A DNA stretch of 64,000 nucleotides from Pseudazoarcus sp963975885 (lineage in GTDB: Bacteria > Pseudomonadota > Gammaproteobacteria > Burkholderiales > Rhodocyclaceae): positions 1 to 64,000 of the forward strand of contig CAXBIS010000013.1 of assembly GCA_963975885.1 (NCBI GenBank), given 5' to 3'. Positions 46,760-54,538 of the stretch are shown in pieces. The first letter of the stretch is position 1. Each line of letters begins with the position of its first letter. Position numbers and translations under genes: made by a program. Under the pieces are notes generated by a model. It was not told the DNA's origin, did not search any database, and saw nothing but the letters and a program-made list of their open reading frames with translations.

Positions 46760-46790
46760 GGCGGATTACGCTGCGCTAATCCGCCCTACG
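46760..46790. repeat. REP-like palindrome
   Basis: GGCGGATTA and TAATCCGCC flank CGCTGCGC, followed by CTACG. Read on the minus strand it is CGTAGGGCGGATTAGCGCAG, the same head and layout as the CGTAGGGCAGGTAAGCGGAG hairpin inside the repeat at 8097. It lies between the adk and PFK genes. Confidence 0.7.
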
Positions 46791-46798
46791 AAAACCCA

Positions 46799-47452
46799 TC
46801 ACTTCAGCGCATCGAATGCCCGCTTGGTGATCTCGTCGACCGCACCGAGACCGGAGATCTTGCGCACCTTGGGCGCGGCGGCGTCGCCCGAGGCCTCCCA
46901 GCGGCTGTAGTACTCGACCAGCGGCTTGGTCTGGGCGTGATAGACCTCGAGACGCTTCTTCACCGTCTCTGCGCGGTCGTCGTCGCGTTGCACCAGATCC
47001 TCGCCGGTCTCGTCGTCCTTGCCCTCGACCCTGGGGGGGGCATGCGTGACGTGATACACGCGTCCCGAAGCCGGATGCACGCGGCGGCCGCTCATGCGCT
47101 CGATGATCTCCCCGTCGGGCACCTCGATGACCAGCACGGCGTCGAGGGCGACACCGGCGTCCTTCATCGCGTCAGCCTGCGGGATGGTGCGCGGGAAACC
47201 GTCGAACATGTAGCCGTTGGCGCAATCCGGTTGCGCGAGCCGGTCCTTGACCAGGCCGATGATGATGTCGTCGGACACCAGGCCACCCGAGTCCATGACC
47301 TTCTTGGCCTCGATGCCGAGCGGCGTGCCGGCGCGCACGGCAGCACGCAGCATGTCGCCGGTGGCAATCTGCGGAATGCCGAAGCGCTCCTTGATGAAGC
47401 TCGCCTGTGTGCCCTTGCCCGCACCCGGCGGTCCCAGAAGAATCAGTCTCAT
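46799..47452 (-). CDS. adk: Adenylate kinase
   Basis: Adk interconverts ATP, AMP and ADP. The 217-residue protein is the long form with the LID domain. The P-loop LGPPGAGKGTQASF lies near residue 5, GYMFDGFPRTIPQAD near 80, and the LID with RRVHPASGRVYHV near 123 has no Cys zinc site. An RDDDRAETVKKRL segment near 156 completes it. GAGG precedes ATG 47452; the frame is open further upstream but without family sequence. It ends the exbB-exbD-lpxK-Trm112-kdsB-adk series. Confidence 0.97.
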   Translation of the reverse strand: MRLILLGPPGAGKGTQASFIKERFGIPQIATGDMLRAAVRAGTPLGIEAKKVMDSGGLVSDDIIIGLVKDRLAQPDCANGYMFDGFPRTIPQADAMKDAGVALDAVLVIEVPDGEIIERMSGRRVHPASGRVYHVTHAPPRVEGKDDETGEDLVQRDDDRAETVKKRLEVYHAQTKPLVEYYSRWEASGDAAAPKVRKISGLGAVDEITKRAFDALK

Positions 47453-47532
47453 ACAACCTCCCTGTTGCGCGGCGCCGTCGCTGCGGCCCGCGTTGATCGT
47501 GCGCCGGTCGGCGTGCGACCGGCGCCCATGTT

Positions 47533-48294
47533 TCAGCGCGCGAAAGCCTCGCGCACGCGTTCGAGATCTTCGGGCGTATCCACTCCGGCCGCCGGCGCCT
47601 CGTCGACCACGCGCACCGCGATGCGATGACCATGCCACAGCACGCGCAGCTGCTCGAGCGCTTCCCAGGCCTCGATGGGCGAAGGGTCGAGACGCGCGTA
47701 GCGGCTCAGGAAACCGGCGCGGTAGGCGTAAATGCCCACGTGACGCAACACCGGCAGCCCCGCTGGCACGGCGTCGCGGCTCGCGGCGAAGGCATCGCGC
47801 GCCCACGGGATCGGTGCGCGCGAAAAGTACAGTGCGTGACCGCGTGCGTCGCACACCACCTTGACCACGTTCGGATTGAACAGCGCATCGGCGTCATCGA
47901 TGGGATGTGCCAGCGTGGCCATCGCCGCATCCGCATCCGCGGCCAGACTCCCGGCCACTGCACGGATCAACTGCGGATCGATCAGCGGCTCGTCGCCCTG
48001 GACATTGACGACGATGGCCTCATCACTCCAGCCCAGGGTTTCGACCACCTCGGCCAGACGCTCGGTGCCGCTGGCGTGATCGGTGCGCGTCATCAGCGCA
48101 CGTCCTCCGGCCTCGACGATGGCGCTGGCGACCTGCTCGTCATCGGTGGCGACCCACACCTCGCCGGCACCGGATGCGATCGCGCGCTCCCATACGCGAA
48201 CGATCATCGGACGGCCCGCGATGTCGGCCAACGGCTTGCCCGGCAGCCGCGTGGAGGCGAAGCGTGCCGGCACGACGACGCGAAACGCCGTCAT
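47533..48294 (-). CDS. kdsB: 3-deoxy-manno-octulosonate cytidylyltransferase
   Basis: KdsB activates KDO with CTP to CMP-KDO for the LPS inner core. The 253-residue protein shows the nucleotide-binding PARFASTRLPGKPLADI near residue 9. VWVATDDEQVASAI lies near 46, VVNVQGDEPLI near 95 and YFSRAPIPWARD near 155. HVGIYAYRAGFL and the C-terminal GVDTPEDLERV follow. Its start overlaps the Trm112 gene stop by 4 bases. Confidence 0.97.
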   Translation of the reverse strand: MTAFRVVVPARFASTRLPGKPLADIAGRPMIVRVWERAIASGAGEVWVATDDEQVASAIVEAGGRALMTRTDHASGTERLAEVVETLGWSDEAIVVNVQGDEPLIDPQLIRAVAGSLAADADAAMATLAHPIDDADALFNPNVVKVVCDARGHALYFSRAPIPWARDAFAASRDAVPAGLPVLRHVGIYAYRAGFLSRYARLDPSPIEAWEALEQLRVLWHGHRIAVRVVDEAPAAGVDTPEDLERVREAFAR

Positions 48295-48491
48295 GCGCGA
48301 CGCTTCCGCACCGCCTCGACCTCTTCCGCGCTCATCGCGCGCGCCTCGTCCTCAAGCATCACGGGGATGCCGTCGCGCACCGGGAAGGCCAGTCGGTCGC
48401 CCTTGCAGACCAGTTCCTGTTCGTCGCGCAGATAGTCCAGCGGCCCCTTGCACAGCGGGCACACCAGGATTTCAAGCAGGCGGGATTCCAT
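48291..48491 (-). CDS. Trm112 family protein (YcaR-like)
   Basis: A 66-residue zinc-ribbon-like protein. LLEILVCPLCKGPLDYL lies near residue 5, ELVCKGDRLAFPVRDGIPVML follows, and a short charged tail ends it. Three Cys are visible (two in CPLC, one in LVC). Members act as methyltransferase partners in other organisms; the bacterial role is unsettled. It overlaps lpxK by 20 bases and kdsB by 4, a conserved arrangement. Confidence 0.93.
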   Translation of the reverse strand: MESRLLEILVCPLCKGPLDYLRDEQELVCKGDRLAFPVRDGIPVMLEDEARAMSAEEVEAVRKRRA

Positions 48492-49482
48492 GCGTCAGCT
48501 TCTCCACGATGAGTTGCGACGCCGCCGCGTCGATGCACGCTCGCACCGGCAAAACCCAGGTTCCCGGCGGCGCGAATGCGGCGCATTTTACCGCATCCTT
48601 GGCGGTCAGGATTTTCGGCTCACCGGGCGCCATCGCCAGGTCTTCCGGCCGGTAGGCGTGATGGTCCGGAAAGGCATGCCCTACCACCTCGAGACCGGCG
48701 CGCGAGAGCTGGTCGAAGAAGCGCTGTGGACGGCCGATGCCGGCAATCGCATGCACGCGGCGGCCGGCGAAATGCGACAGTGCAACGCGCCGCGTGCCGT
48801 CGATCGAGACCAGTTCGTCGCCTTGCAGCCTCATGTCGAACACCGGCACCTCGCCCGCGGCGCTGCGTATCGACGTCGACAAGGGCCCGTGCGCGAAAAC
48901 CAGGTCGGCCTCGGCCAGGCGCGACAAACCCTCGCGCAACGGTCCGGCAGGCAGACGCAGGCGATTACCGAGCTGAAACTCGTCGACCACGATGATCTCG
49001 ATCTGGCGCGCCAGCCGATAATGTTGCAGGCCGTCGTCGGCGACCACCACATCGCACTGCGGATGCGCTTCGAGCAGCCTGCGCACGGCCGCGGGGCGGT
49101 CACGCCCGATCACCAGCGGCGCAGCACTCGCGCGTGCCAGCAGCACCGGCTCGTCGCCGAAGCGCGCCGCGTCGCCGTCGGCCGGCACCAGCGCGGGCCC
49201 GCGCTCGCTGCCACCATGGCCGCGACTGACGATGCCCGGCGAAAACCCGGCCACGCGCAGAACGTCGATCAGCCACTGCACCACCGGCGTCTTTCCGCTG
49301 CCGCCGACCGCGATGTTGCCGACCACGATCACCGGGACCCCTGGCGCATCGGCCGGCAGCCACCCCCGCCGGTAGGCCGTGCGGCGCAGCGTGGCGAGCG
49401 CGGCGAAGACGCCCGCCAGCGGCAGCAGGGCCAACGCGGGCGCACCGCGCCTGCGCCAGAAGTCGGGGGGACGGGAGTTCAT
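48472..49482 (-). CDS. lpxK: Tetraacyldisaccharide 4'-kinase
   Basis: LpxK adds the 4'-phosphate of lipid A at the inner face of the inner membrane. The 336-residue protein has an N-terminal membrane-anchor helix (LALLPLAGVFAALATL). The P-loop VVGNIAVGGSGKTPVVQWL lies near residue 57, and the DDGLQHYRLAR segment near 150 carries the catalytic Asp region. ATG 49482 starts MNSRPPDFW; an in-frame upstream ATG is less likely. Confidence 0.95.
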   Translation of the reverse strand: MNSRPPDFWRRRGAPALALLPLAGVFAALATLRRTAYRRGWLPADAPGVPVIVVGNIAVGGSGKTPVVQWLIDVLRVAGFSPGIVSRGHGGSERGPALVPADGDAARFGDEPVLLARASAAPLVIGRDRPAAVRRLLEAHPQCDVVVADDGLQHYRLARQIEIIVVDEFQLGNRLRLPAGPLREGLSRLAEADLVFAHGPLSTSIRSAAGEVPVFDMRLQGDELVSIDGTRRVALSHFAGRRVHAIAGIGRPQRFFDQLSRAGLEVVGHAFPDHHAYRPEDLAMAPGEPKILTAKDAVKCAAFAPPGTWVLPVRACIDAAASQLIVEKLTHGIPPA

Positions 49483-49530
49483 CTCAGGTCCGGGCCGCAG
49501 CCCTCGAGTCAACGCCGGGCACGCAGCGCG

Positions 49531-49953
49531 TCATTGCTCGGGTGTCTGCACCGAGAAGGTGATCCGCGCCAGTCCGGCGCGCTGCGCCGCCTGCATCACG
49601 TCCACCACACTCTGGTGGCTGGCCTGGGCGTCGGCGCTGATCACCACGATCGGGTCGGGCTCATCGGACGGCACCGCCTGACCGAGCGCACGCGCGATCG
49701 CGACGATGTCGCGAGCACCGACCGCGCGCCCGTCGACGATCACGTCGCCGGACGCGGTCACCGCTACGGAGATCTCCTGCGGCGCCTGCTCGGCGACGCT
49801 GCCGTCACCGGTCGGAAGGTTGATCTGCAGGCCGGAGATGCGGGTGAAGGTGGTGGTCAGCATCAGGAAGATGATGATCACCAGCACCACGTCGATCAGC
49901 GGAATCAGGCTGACCTCGGGTTGCTCGTGCTGCACGCCGCGCTGAAAGTTCAT
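49531..49953 (-). CDS. exbD: Biopolymer transport protein ExbD/TolR family
   Basis: A 140-residue inner-membrane protein with one N-terminal helix. It holds the proton-carrying Asp in SLIPLIDVVLVIIIFLMLT near residue 22, followed by a periplasmic domain (LQINLPTGDG, then VDGRAVGARDIVAIA). With ExbB it energises TonB or Tol/Pal functions. No tonB or tolA gene is in view. The TonB-dependent receptor 4 kb away is a possible client. It lies 12 bases after exbB. Confidence 0.9.
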   Translation of the reverse strand: MNFQRGVQHEQPEVSLIPLIDVVLVIIIFLMLTTTFTRISGLQINLPTGDGSVAEQAPQEISVAVTASGDVIVDGRAVGARDIVAIARALGQAVPSDEPDPIVVISADAQASHQSVVDVMQAAQRAGLARITFSVQTPEQ

Positions 49954-49965
49954 ACTCGCCCCCGC

Positions 49966-50574
49966 TCAGCGCGCCCGCTCGCCATGCACGACCTCGACCA
50001 GACGGATCGCCTGCTGCTCCATGTCGAGAACGAAGGTGTCGACCAGCGCGCGGAAGTGACGCCAGAAGATGGTCGCCGGAATCGCGATGATCAGGCCAAA
50101 GCCGGTTGTGTTGAGCGCGATCGAGATGCCGCGCGACAGTTGCTGTGGATTGGCGCCGCCCGCCCCCTGCGAGGCGAAGATGTCGATCATGCCGACGATG
50201 GTGCCGAACAGACCGAGCAGCGGGCTGACTGCGGCGATCGTACCCAGCGTCGTCATGTAGCGCCCGAGATCGTGCGAGACGGCGCGGCCGGTCTCCTCGA
50301 TCGCTTCTTTCATGATCTCGCGCGAGGCGTTGACGTTGCGCAGACCCGCCGCCAGCACGCGACCCAGCGGTGAATGCGCGGCAACGCGATCAGCCATGCC
50401 GGAGCTGGCGCCGTTGCGCGCCAGATCATCGAGTACGCGATCGAGCAGACCGTCGGGCACGACCCGTGAGCGCCGCAGGCTGATGGAACGTTCGATGATC
50501 AGCGCCACGGCGATGATGGACGTGAACAGCAGCGGCCAGATGGGCCAGCCCGAAGCCTCGATGATGGCGATCAC
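49966..50574 (-). CDS. exbB: MotA/TolQ/ExbB family proton channel
   Basis: A 202-residue inner-membrane protein with three helices: IWPLLFTSIIAVALIIERS near residue 11, LGTIAAVSPLLGLFGTIVGMID near 110 and IALNTTGFGLIIAIPATIFW near 151. These give the ExbB/TolQ channel signature. It forms the stator with ExbD. A position just before lpxK is standard in betaproteobacteria. Confidence 0.9.
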   Translation of the reverse strand: MIAIIEASGWPIWPLLFTSIIAVALIIERSISLRRSRVVPDGLLDRVLDDLARNGASSGMADRVAAHSPLGRVLAAGLRNVNASREIMKEAIEETGRAVSHDLGRYMTTLGTIAAVSPLLGLFGTIVGMIDIFASQGAGGANPQQLSRGISIALNTTGFGLIIAIPATIFWRHFRALVDTFVLDMEQQAIRLVEVVHGERAR

Positions 50575-50634
50575 GCGCGCCCTCCCGGTATGCGAAAGCG
50601 GCCACTCTAGCGCCCGCGCCCGGCATCGGCAAGG

Positions 50635-52641
50635 TCACGCCGTCGCCGCCTGCCGACGCCCCTGCCACGCGTTGAAGCCAAGCACCGCAACCAGCGTGGC
50701 CAGCCCGGCCGCTTCGACCGTAAAGTCCGGGTAGAAGATCGCCACCGTGGCCGGCACGATGAGCACGCGCGAGACCACATCCATGGGCGCGAACAGATAA
50801 CCCTCGAGCGCGGCGGCGAAGGCGGCCAGAGCAACGAAGGCGATGACGACGTTCCACGCGACGATCTCCCACGGACCACCGAGGATGATCTCCGGGTTGA
50901 ACACCATGAAGCACGGGATCAGATACAGGCCCTTGGCGAATTTCCACGCCTGTACGCTGGTGGCCATCGGTTTCGCACCCGCGATCGCCGCCCCGGCGAA
51001 GCCCGCAAGGGCCACCGGTGGCGTGACGTTGGAATCCTGCGAATACCAGAACACCACCAGATGCGCGATCAGCAGCGGGATGCCGAATTCGCTGGTGAGC
51101 GCCGGGCCGACCAGCACGATGAGCACGATGTAGGCCGCCGTCACCGGCAGGCCCATGCCCAGGATCAGGCTGGCGATGATGACCATCAGCAGTGCGAGCA
51201 CGATGTTGCCGCCGGAGAACGCCATCATCATCGACGAGAACTTGAGCCCCAGCCCGGTCAGGCCGACGACACCGACGATGATGCCGGCGACCGCGCAGGC
51301 CATGCTCACCGCCACCGCGTTGCGCGCACCCAGCGACAGCCCGTGAATGAGTCCGTGCAGCCCTCGCTCGGCCGCCTCTCGCAGTGCCGCGCCGGTGACC
51401 GGCTCGCCCTGGCGCGGCGCGAACACGAACATCCAGAACAGGTGACGCGCCACCGCCACCGCCACCACCGAGATCACCGCGAAGAAGCCCACACGCATCG
51501 GCGAGGTATGCATTGCGAGCAACCACACCAGCACTGCCAGCGGCACCAGGAAATGCCAGCCGGTGCGCATCACCTCGCGCATCGAGGGCAGTTCGGAGGC
51601 AGGCATCCCCTTCATGCCCTGCTTGATCGCGATGATGTGAACGAACAGGTAGACGGTGGCGAAGTACATGATCGCCGGCAGGATGCTGACCTTGACGATC
51701 TCGATATAGGGCACACGTGTGTATTCGGCGATCAGGAAGGCGCCCGCCCCCATCAGCGGCGGCATGATCTGCCCGCCCGTGCTGGCCGCGGCCTCCACCC
51801 CGCCGGCCTGTTCGGGCTTGTAGCCCAGTCGCTTCATCAGCGGGATAGTGAACGCGCCGGTGGTCACGACGTTGGCGATCGCGCTGCCCGAGATCGAGCC
51901 CATGCCGGCCGAGGCGATCACCGCCGCCTTGGCCGGGCCGCCGCGCTGGCGCCCGGTGGCGGCATAGGCAAGGTCGATGAAGAAGCGGCCGGCGCCGGTC
52001 ACTTCGAGAAAGGCGCCGAAGAGGACGAAGACAAAAATGAAGGTCGCGGCCACGCCGAGCGGCAGACCGAACAGCCCCTCCTGTCCGAGGTAGAGCTGGC
52101 CGATCACGCGATCAAGGCTGTAGCCACGATGGGCGAGGATGCCCGGCAGCCACTCCCCCAGCCAGGGCAGGTCGCCGCGCGGGCCGGCGAAGGCATAGAG
52201 CACGGCAACGATGCCGATGATGGTCAGGCCCAGGCCGACGGCGCGACGGCTGGCCTCGAGCACCGTGACCACCGCAATGCAGCCGACGACGATATCGGTG
52301 CTCGTCCAGAAACCGGCGCGGTTGATGATGTCGTCGAGATAGAAGCTCAGGTAGAAGCCGGTGAGTACCGCACAACCGAAGAACACCGTGTCGATTACGC
52401 TACCGAGCACGCCACGGCGGCCGTGCGTGCCGAACACCGGGAACATCAGGAAGGCCAGCATCATGATGCCGGCAAGATGGATGCTGCGTTGGTAGAACAG
52501 TCCCAGGGACTGGATGCCCGCGGTGTACATCTGGAACAGCGAGAGCGCGACCGCGATCACCGTGATCAGCCAGATCACCGTACGCGGTTGCGCTGGCCCG
52601 ATGCCGAAGTCCGGTTTCGCCGGCTCACGCGGTTCGATCAT
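50635..52641 (-). CDS. TRAP transporter, fused small and large permease (TAXI type)
   Basis: A 668-residue inner-membrane protein. About four to six N-terminal helices correspond to the small DctQ subunit (VIWLITVIAVALSLFQMYTAG). They are followed by the DctM-type large permease from about residue 195, with GSISGSAIANVVTTGAFTIP near 255 and the repeated GGQIMPPLMGAGAFLIAEY. Such fused permeases belong to TAXI-TRAP systems, which take up organic acids with a sodium gradient. The solute-binding protein and a DUF1850 protein lie immediately upstream in the same operon. Confidence 0.92.
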   Translation of the reverse strand: MIEPREPAKPDFGIGPAQPRTVIWLITVIAVALSLFQMYTAGIQSLGLFYQRSIHLAGIMMLAFLMFPVFGTHGRRGVLGSVIDTVFFGCAVLTGFYLSFYLDDIINRAGFWTSTDIVVGCIAVVTVLEASRRAVGLGLTIIGIVAVLYAFAGPRGDLPWLGEWLPGILAHRGYSLDRVIGQLYLGQEGLFGLPLGVAATFIFVFVLFGAFLEVTGAGRFFIDLAYAATGRQRGGPAKAAVIASAGMGSISGSAIANVVTTGAFTIPLMKRLGYKPEQAGGVEAAASTGGQIMPPLMGAGAFLIAEYTRVPYIEIVKVSILPAIMYFATVYLFVHIIAIKQGMKGMPASELPSMREVMRTGWHFLVPLAVLVWLLAMHTSPMRVGFFAVISVVAVAVARHLFWMFVFAPRQGEPVTGAALREAAERGLHGLIHGLSLGARNAVAVSMACAVAGIIVGVVGLTGLGLKFSSMMMAFSGGNIVLALLMVIIASLILGMGLPVTAAYIVLIVLVGPALTSEFGIPLLIAHLVVFWYSQDSNVTPPVALAGFAGAAIAGAKPMATSVQAWKFAKGLYLIPCFMVFNPEIILGGPWEIVAWNVVIAFVALAAFAAALEGYLFAPMDVVSRVLIVPATVAIFYPDFTVEAAGLATLVAVLGFNAWQGRRQAATA

Positions 52642-52659
52642 TCCCCTTCCCCTTGCACG

Positions 52660-53139
52660 TCATTGCTCGATGATGCGCATCACCGCCGCGCGCCCAGCCA
52701 GTTGTCGGCTCAGCGAGTGCACCGCGCCATCGATTTCGATGCGATGGTCGACCGCGACCGATCCGACCCGCAGACGCAAGGCATTGTCGGCAATCGGCTG
52801 GTCGATGTGTTCGATTCGATAACCACCCGCTGCATCCGAGCGCATCACGCCGCGGCCGGGAATATGCCCAAGTCCGGCGGCGAAGTCAGGTTGATGGCTG
52901 TGCTCGAGCACGAGTTGACCGCTGCTCCAGACGAAGCAGTCGCGCACCGTGAAGCCGGCGACCGAGTGATTCCACAACAGACACCAACGCGCGCCCTCGT
53001 CGATGCTTCGATGAACGGCGAGGGTGCCGTCGGCGCCCCTCACCTCGAGTGCGGCCCCTCCGGCACATGCTGGCGAGGCGCATGCGAGCGCGAACAGCAC
53101 GCAGGGCAGCCGCCACGCCATCGACGACTGCCCGCGCAC
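52660..53139 (-). CDS. DUF1850 domain exported protein
   Basis: A 159-residue protein with an N-terminal signal peptide (WRLPCVLFALACASPACA). The DUF1850 region has WCLLWNHSVAGFTVRDCF and LVLEHSHQPDFAAGLGHIPGRG. The family is found almost only beside TAXI-TRAP genes; its role is unknown. GTG 53139 has AAGG at good spacing; ATG 53121 is an alternative without a clear site. It sits between the binding-protein and permease genes. Confidence 0.8.
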   Translation of the reverse strand: MRGQSSMAWRLPCVLFALACASPACAGGAALEVRGADGTLAVHRSIDEGARWCLLWNHSVAGFTVRDCFVWSSGQLVLEHSHQPDFAAGLGHIPGRGVMRSDAAGGYRIEHIDQPIADNALRLRVGSVAVDHRIEIDGAVHSLSRQLAGRAAVMRIIEQ

Positions 53140-53157
53140 GCTCAGGGCCTTAGACCC

Positions 53158-54117
53158 TTAGGGCTTGAGGTGATCCGGAACCGCATGTCCGGCTTCAGTG
53201 TAGAAACGCGCGGCACCGGGATGCAGCGGAATCGGCGTGGAGCCCAGGCTGAACTCCACCGTCGTGTCATTGGCAGCCGGGTGAATGGCGATCAGCTCGT
53301 CGGTCTTCTCGAAGATGATCTTGGTGATTGCGTGCGCCAGCTCATCCGACATCTCGGCGTTGACGACGAGCACGTTGGGGATGCCGATGGTCTTCACCGG
53401 CTGGTCGACCTTGTCATAGAGACCGGGGCGCAGCGTGTAGGCAGCGAACACCGGATCGGCCTTGCGCGCGTTGGCCACTTCCTCGTCGGTCAGTGAGATC
53501 AGCGCAATCTCGTGCGTGGTCGCGAGGTTGAGGATGGAGCTGGTCGGAGGGCCGACACTCCAAAAGCCGGCATCGATCTGACCGTCACGCAGCGCATCGG
53601 CCGTTTCGTTGAAGTTCAGCCGCTGGGTGTTCATGTCATCGTAACTGATGCCGTTGGCTTCGAGCAGCGCCTTGGCATTGACCTCGGTACCGCTGCCAGG
53701 CGCGCCCACGGACACACGCTTGCCCTTGAGATCCTGCAGCGACGTGATGCCGGAATCCTTCATCGTGACGATCTGCACCGCGTTCGGATACACCGAACCG
53801 ATTGCACGCACCGGCAGCTTGCGGCCATCGAAGCGACCGGTTCCGGCATAGGCCTGATACACCGTGTCCGCCAGCGCAAACGCGACGTCGGAGTCGCGGC
53901 GGGCGACCAGTCCCATGTTCTCGACCGAGGCGCCGGTCACTTCAGCCACTGCCTTGTGGCCATCGATGTATTTGTTGATCAGTTCCGCGATGCCGCCGCC
54001 GAGCGGGTAGTAGGTCCCGCCGGTACCGCCGGTCGCGATCGAAAGTTGCTGCTGGGCGGCCGCGAGCGGCGCGAGCAGCGCCAGCGCGCAAGCGCCGAGG
54101 ATGCGAGTGAATGTCAT
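53158..54117 (-). CDS. TAXI family TRAP solute-binding protein
   Basis: A 319-residue periplasmic binding protein. Residues 1-21 form a signal peptide (ends PLAAA before QQQLSIATG). The TAXI signature lies in LSIATGGTGGTYYPLGGGIAELI. VSVGAPGSGTEVNAKALLEA lies near residue 136 and FWSVGPPTSSILNLA near 185. Relatives bind glutamate, 2-oxoglutarate or other acids; the ligand here is not determined. It is the first gene of the TRAP operon. Confidence 0.92.
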   Translation of the reverse strand: MTFTRILGACALALLAPLAAAQQQLSIATGGTGGTYYPLGGGIAELINKYIDGHKAVAEVTGASVENMGLVARRDSDVAFALADTVYQAYAGTGRFDGRKLPVRAIGSVYPNAVQIVTMKDSGITSLQDLKGKRVSVGAPGSGTEVNAKALLEANGISYDDMNTQRLNFNETADALRDGQIDAGFWSVGPPTSSILNLATTHEIALISLTDEEVANARKADPVFAAYTLRPGLYDKVDQPVKTIGIPNVLVVNAEMSDELAHAITKIIFEKTDELIAIHPAANDTTVEFSLGSTPIPLHPGAARFYTEAGHAVPDHLKP

Positions 54118-54223
54118 CTTGGTGTCTCCTGTCTTCGTGGTTGTTATGCGTCACCGACAGCCCGGCCGACGAGACAACGAAAAGCCGGCCCGGCGCTCCG
54201 GCATCGTACTCGGGCGACCCTGG

Positions 54224-54251
54224 GCCGGGTATCCACGATACGACACCCGGC
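54224..54251. other. Bulged palindrome upstream of the TRAP operon
   Basis: GCCGGGT...ACCCGGC encloses GTATC-CAC-GATAC. The nested inverted repeats lie about 110 bases before the TAXI start and could form an operator or a 5' leader hairpin. Confidence 0.4.
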
Positions 54252-54538
54252 TAAACTAGCACAGCCCTCCGGGCACATAATCCGTGATATCCGCAGATCG
54301 CGGCGGCGCTCGATGCGGCAATCCACAAAAGCTGTGGAAAACCCTGTGGAAAGGATGGGAGAGATCGCCGGAATCCCGTTTCGATCAAGCCTTTGCCGAT
54401 GTCGCCGCAAGATGATGCAACAAGACCTTTATCAATATTTTCAACGACTTGAGATTAATCCATTGTTCCGAAAGGAATTTATCGAAAGGCTTGGAGTCCG
54501 GCACGCCACATGCTCGGGACGCTGATAGAATCGCGCGC
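54252..54538. other. Long intergenic region between the TRAP operon and xseA, with an AT-rich patch
   Basis: Part of the largest gene-poor gap in the window (54118-54538). 54319-54353 holds three 9-mers resembling DnaA boxes (TGTGGAAAA differs from consensus at one base, two others at two). 54412-54525 is strikingly AT-rich and contains a 37-codon open frame, MMQQDLYQYFQRLEIN and so on, with no ribosome-binding site. I see no firm gene. It may be a remnant or a regulatory patch. Confidence 0.45.

Noticed and set aside
54319..54353. Replication origin suggested by DnaA-box-like words
   Set aside because: Only one 9-mer is within one mismatch of consensus, and no AT-rich unwinding repeats, dnaA, dnaN or parAB genes are nearby. 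At most it is a minor DnaA-binding site.
53512..54408. A long plus-strand gene upstream of the 37-codon frame
   Set aside because: Most of it is antisense to the TAXI binding-protein gene. Only the last AT-rich part lies in intergenic DNA and stands out.
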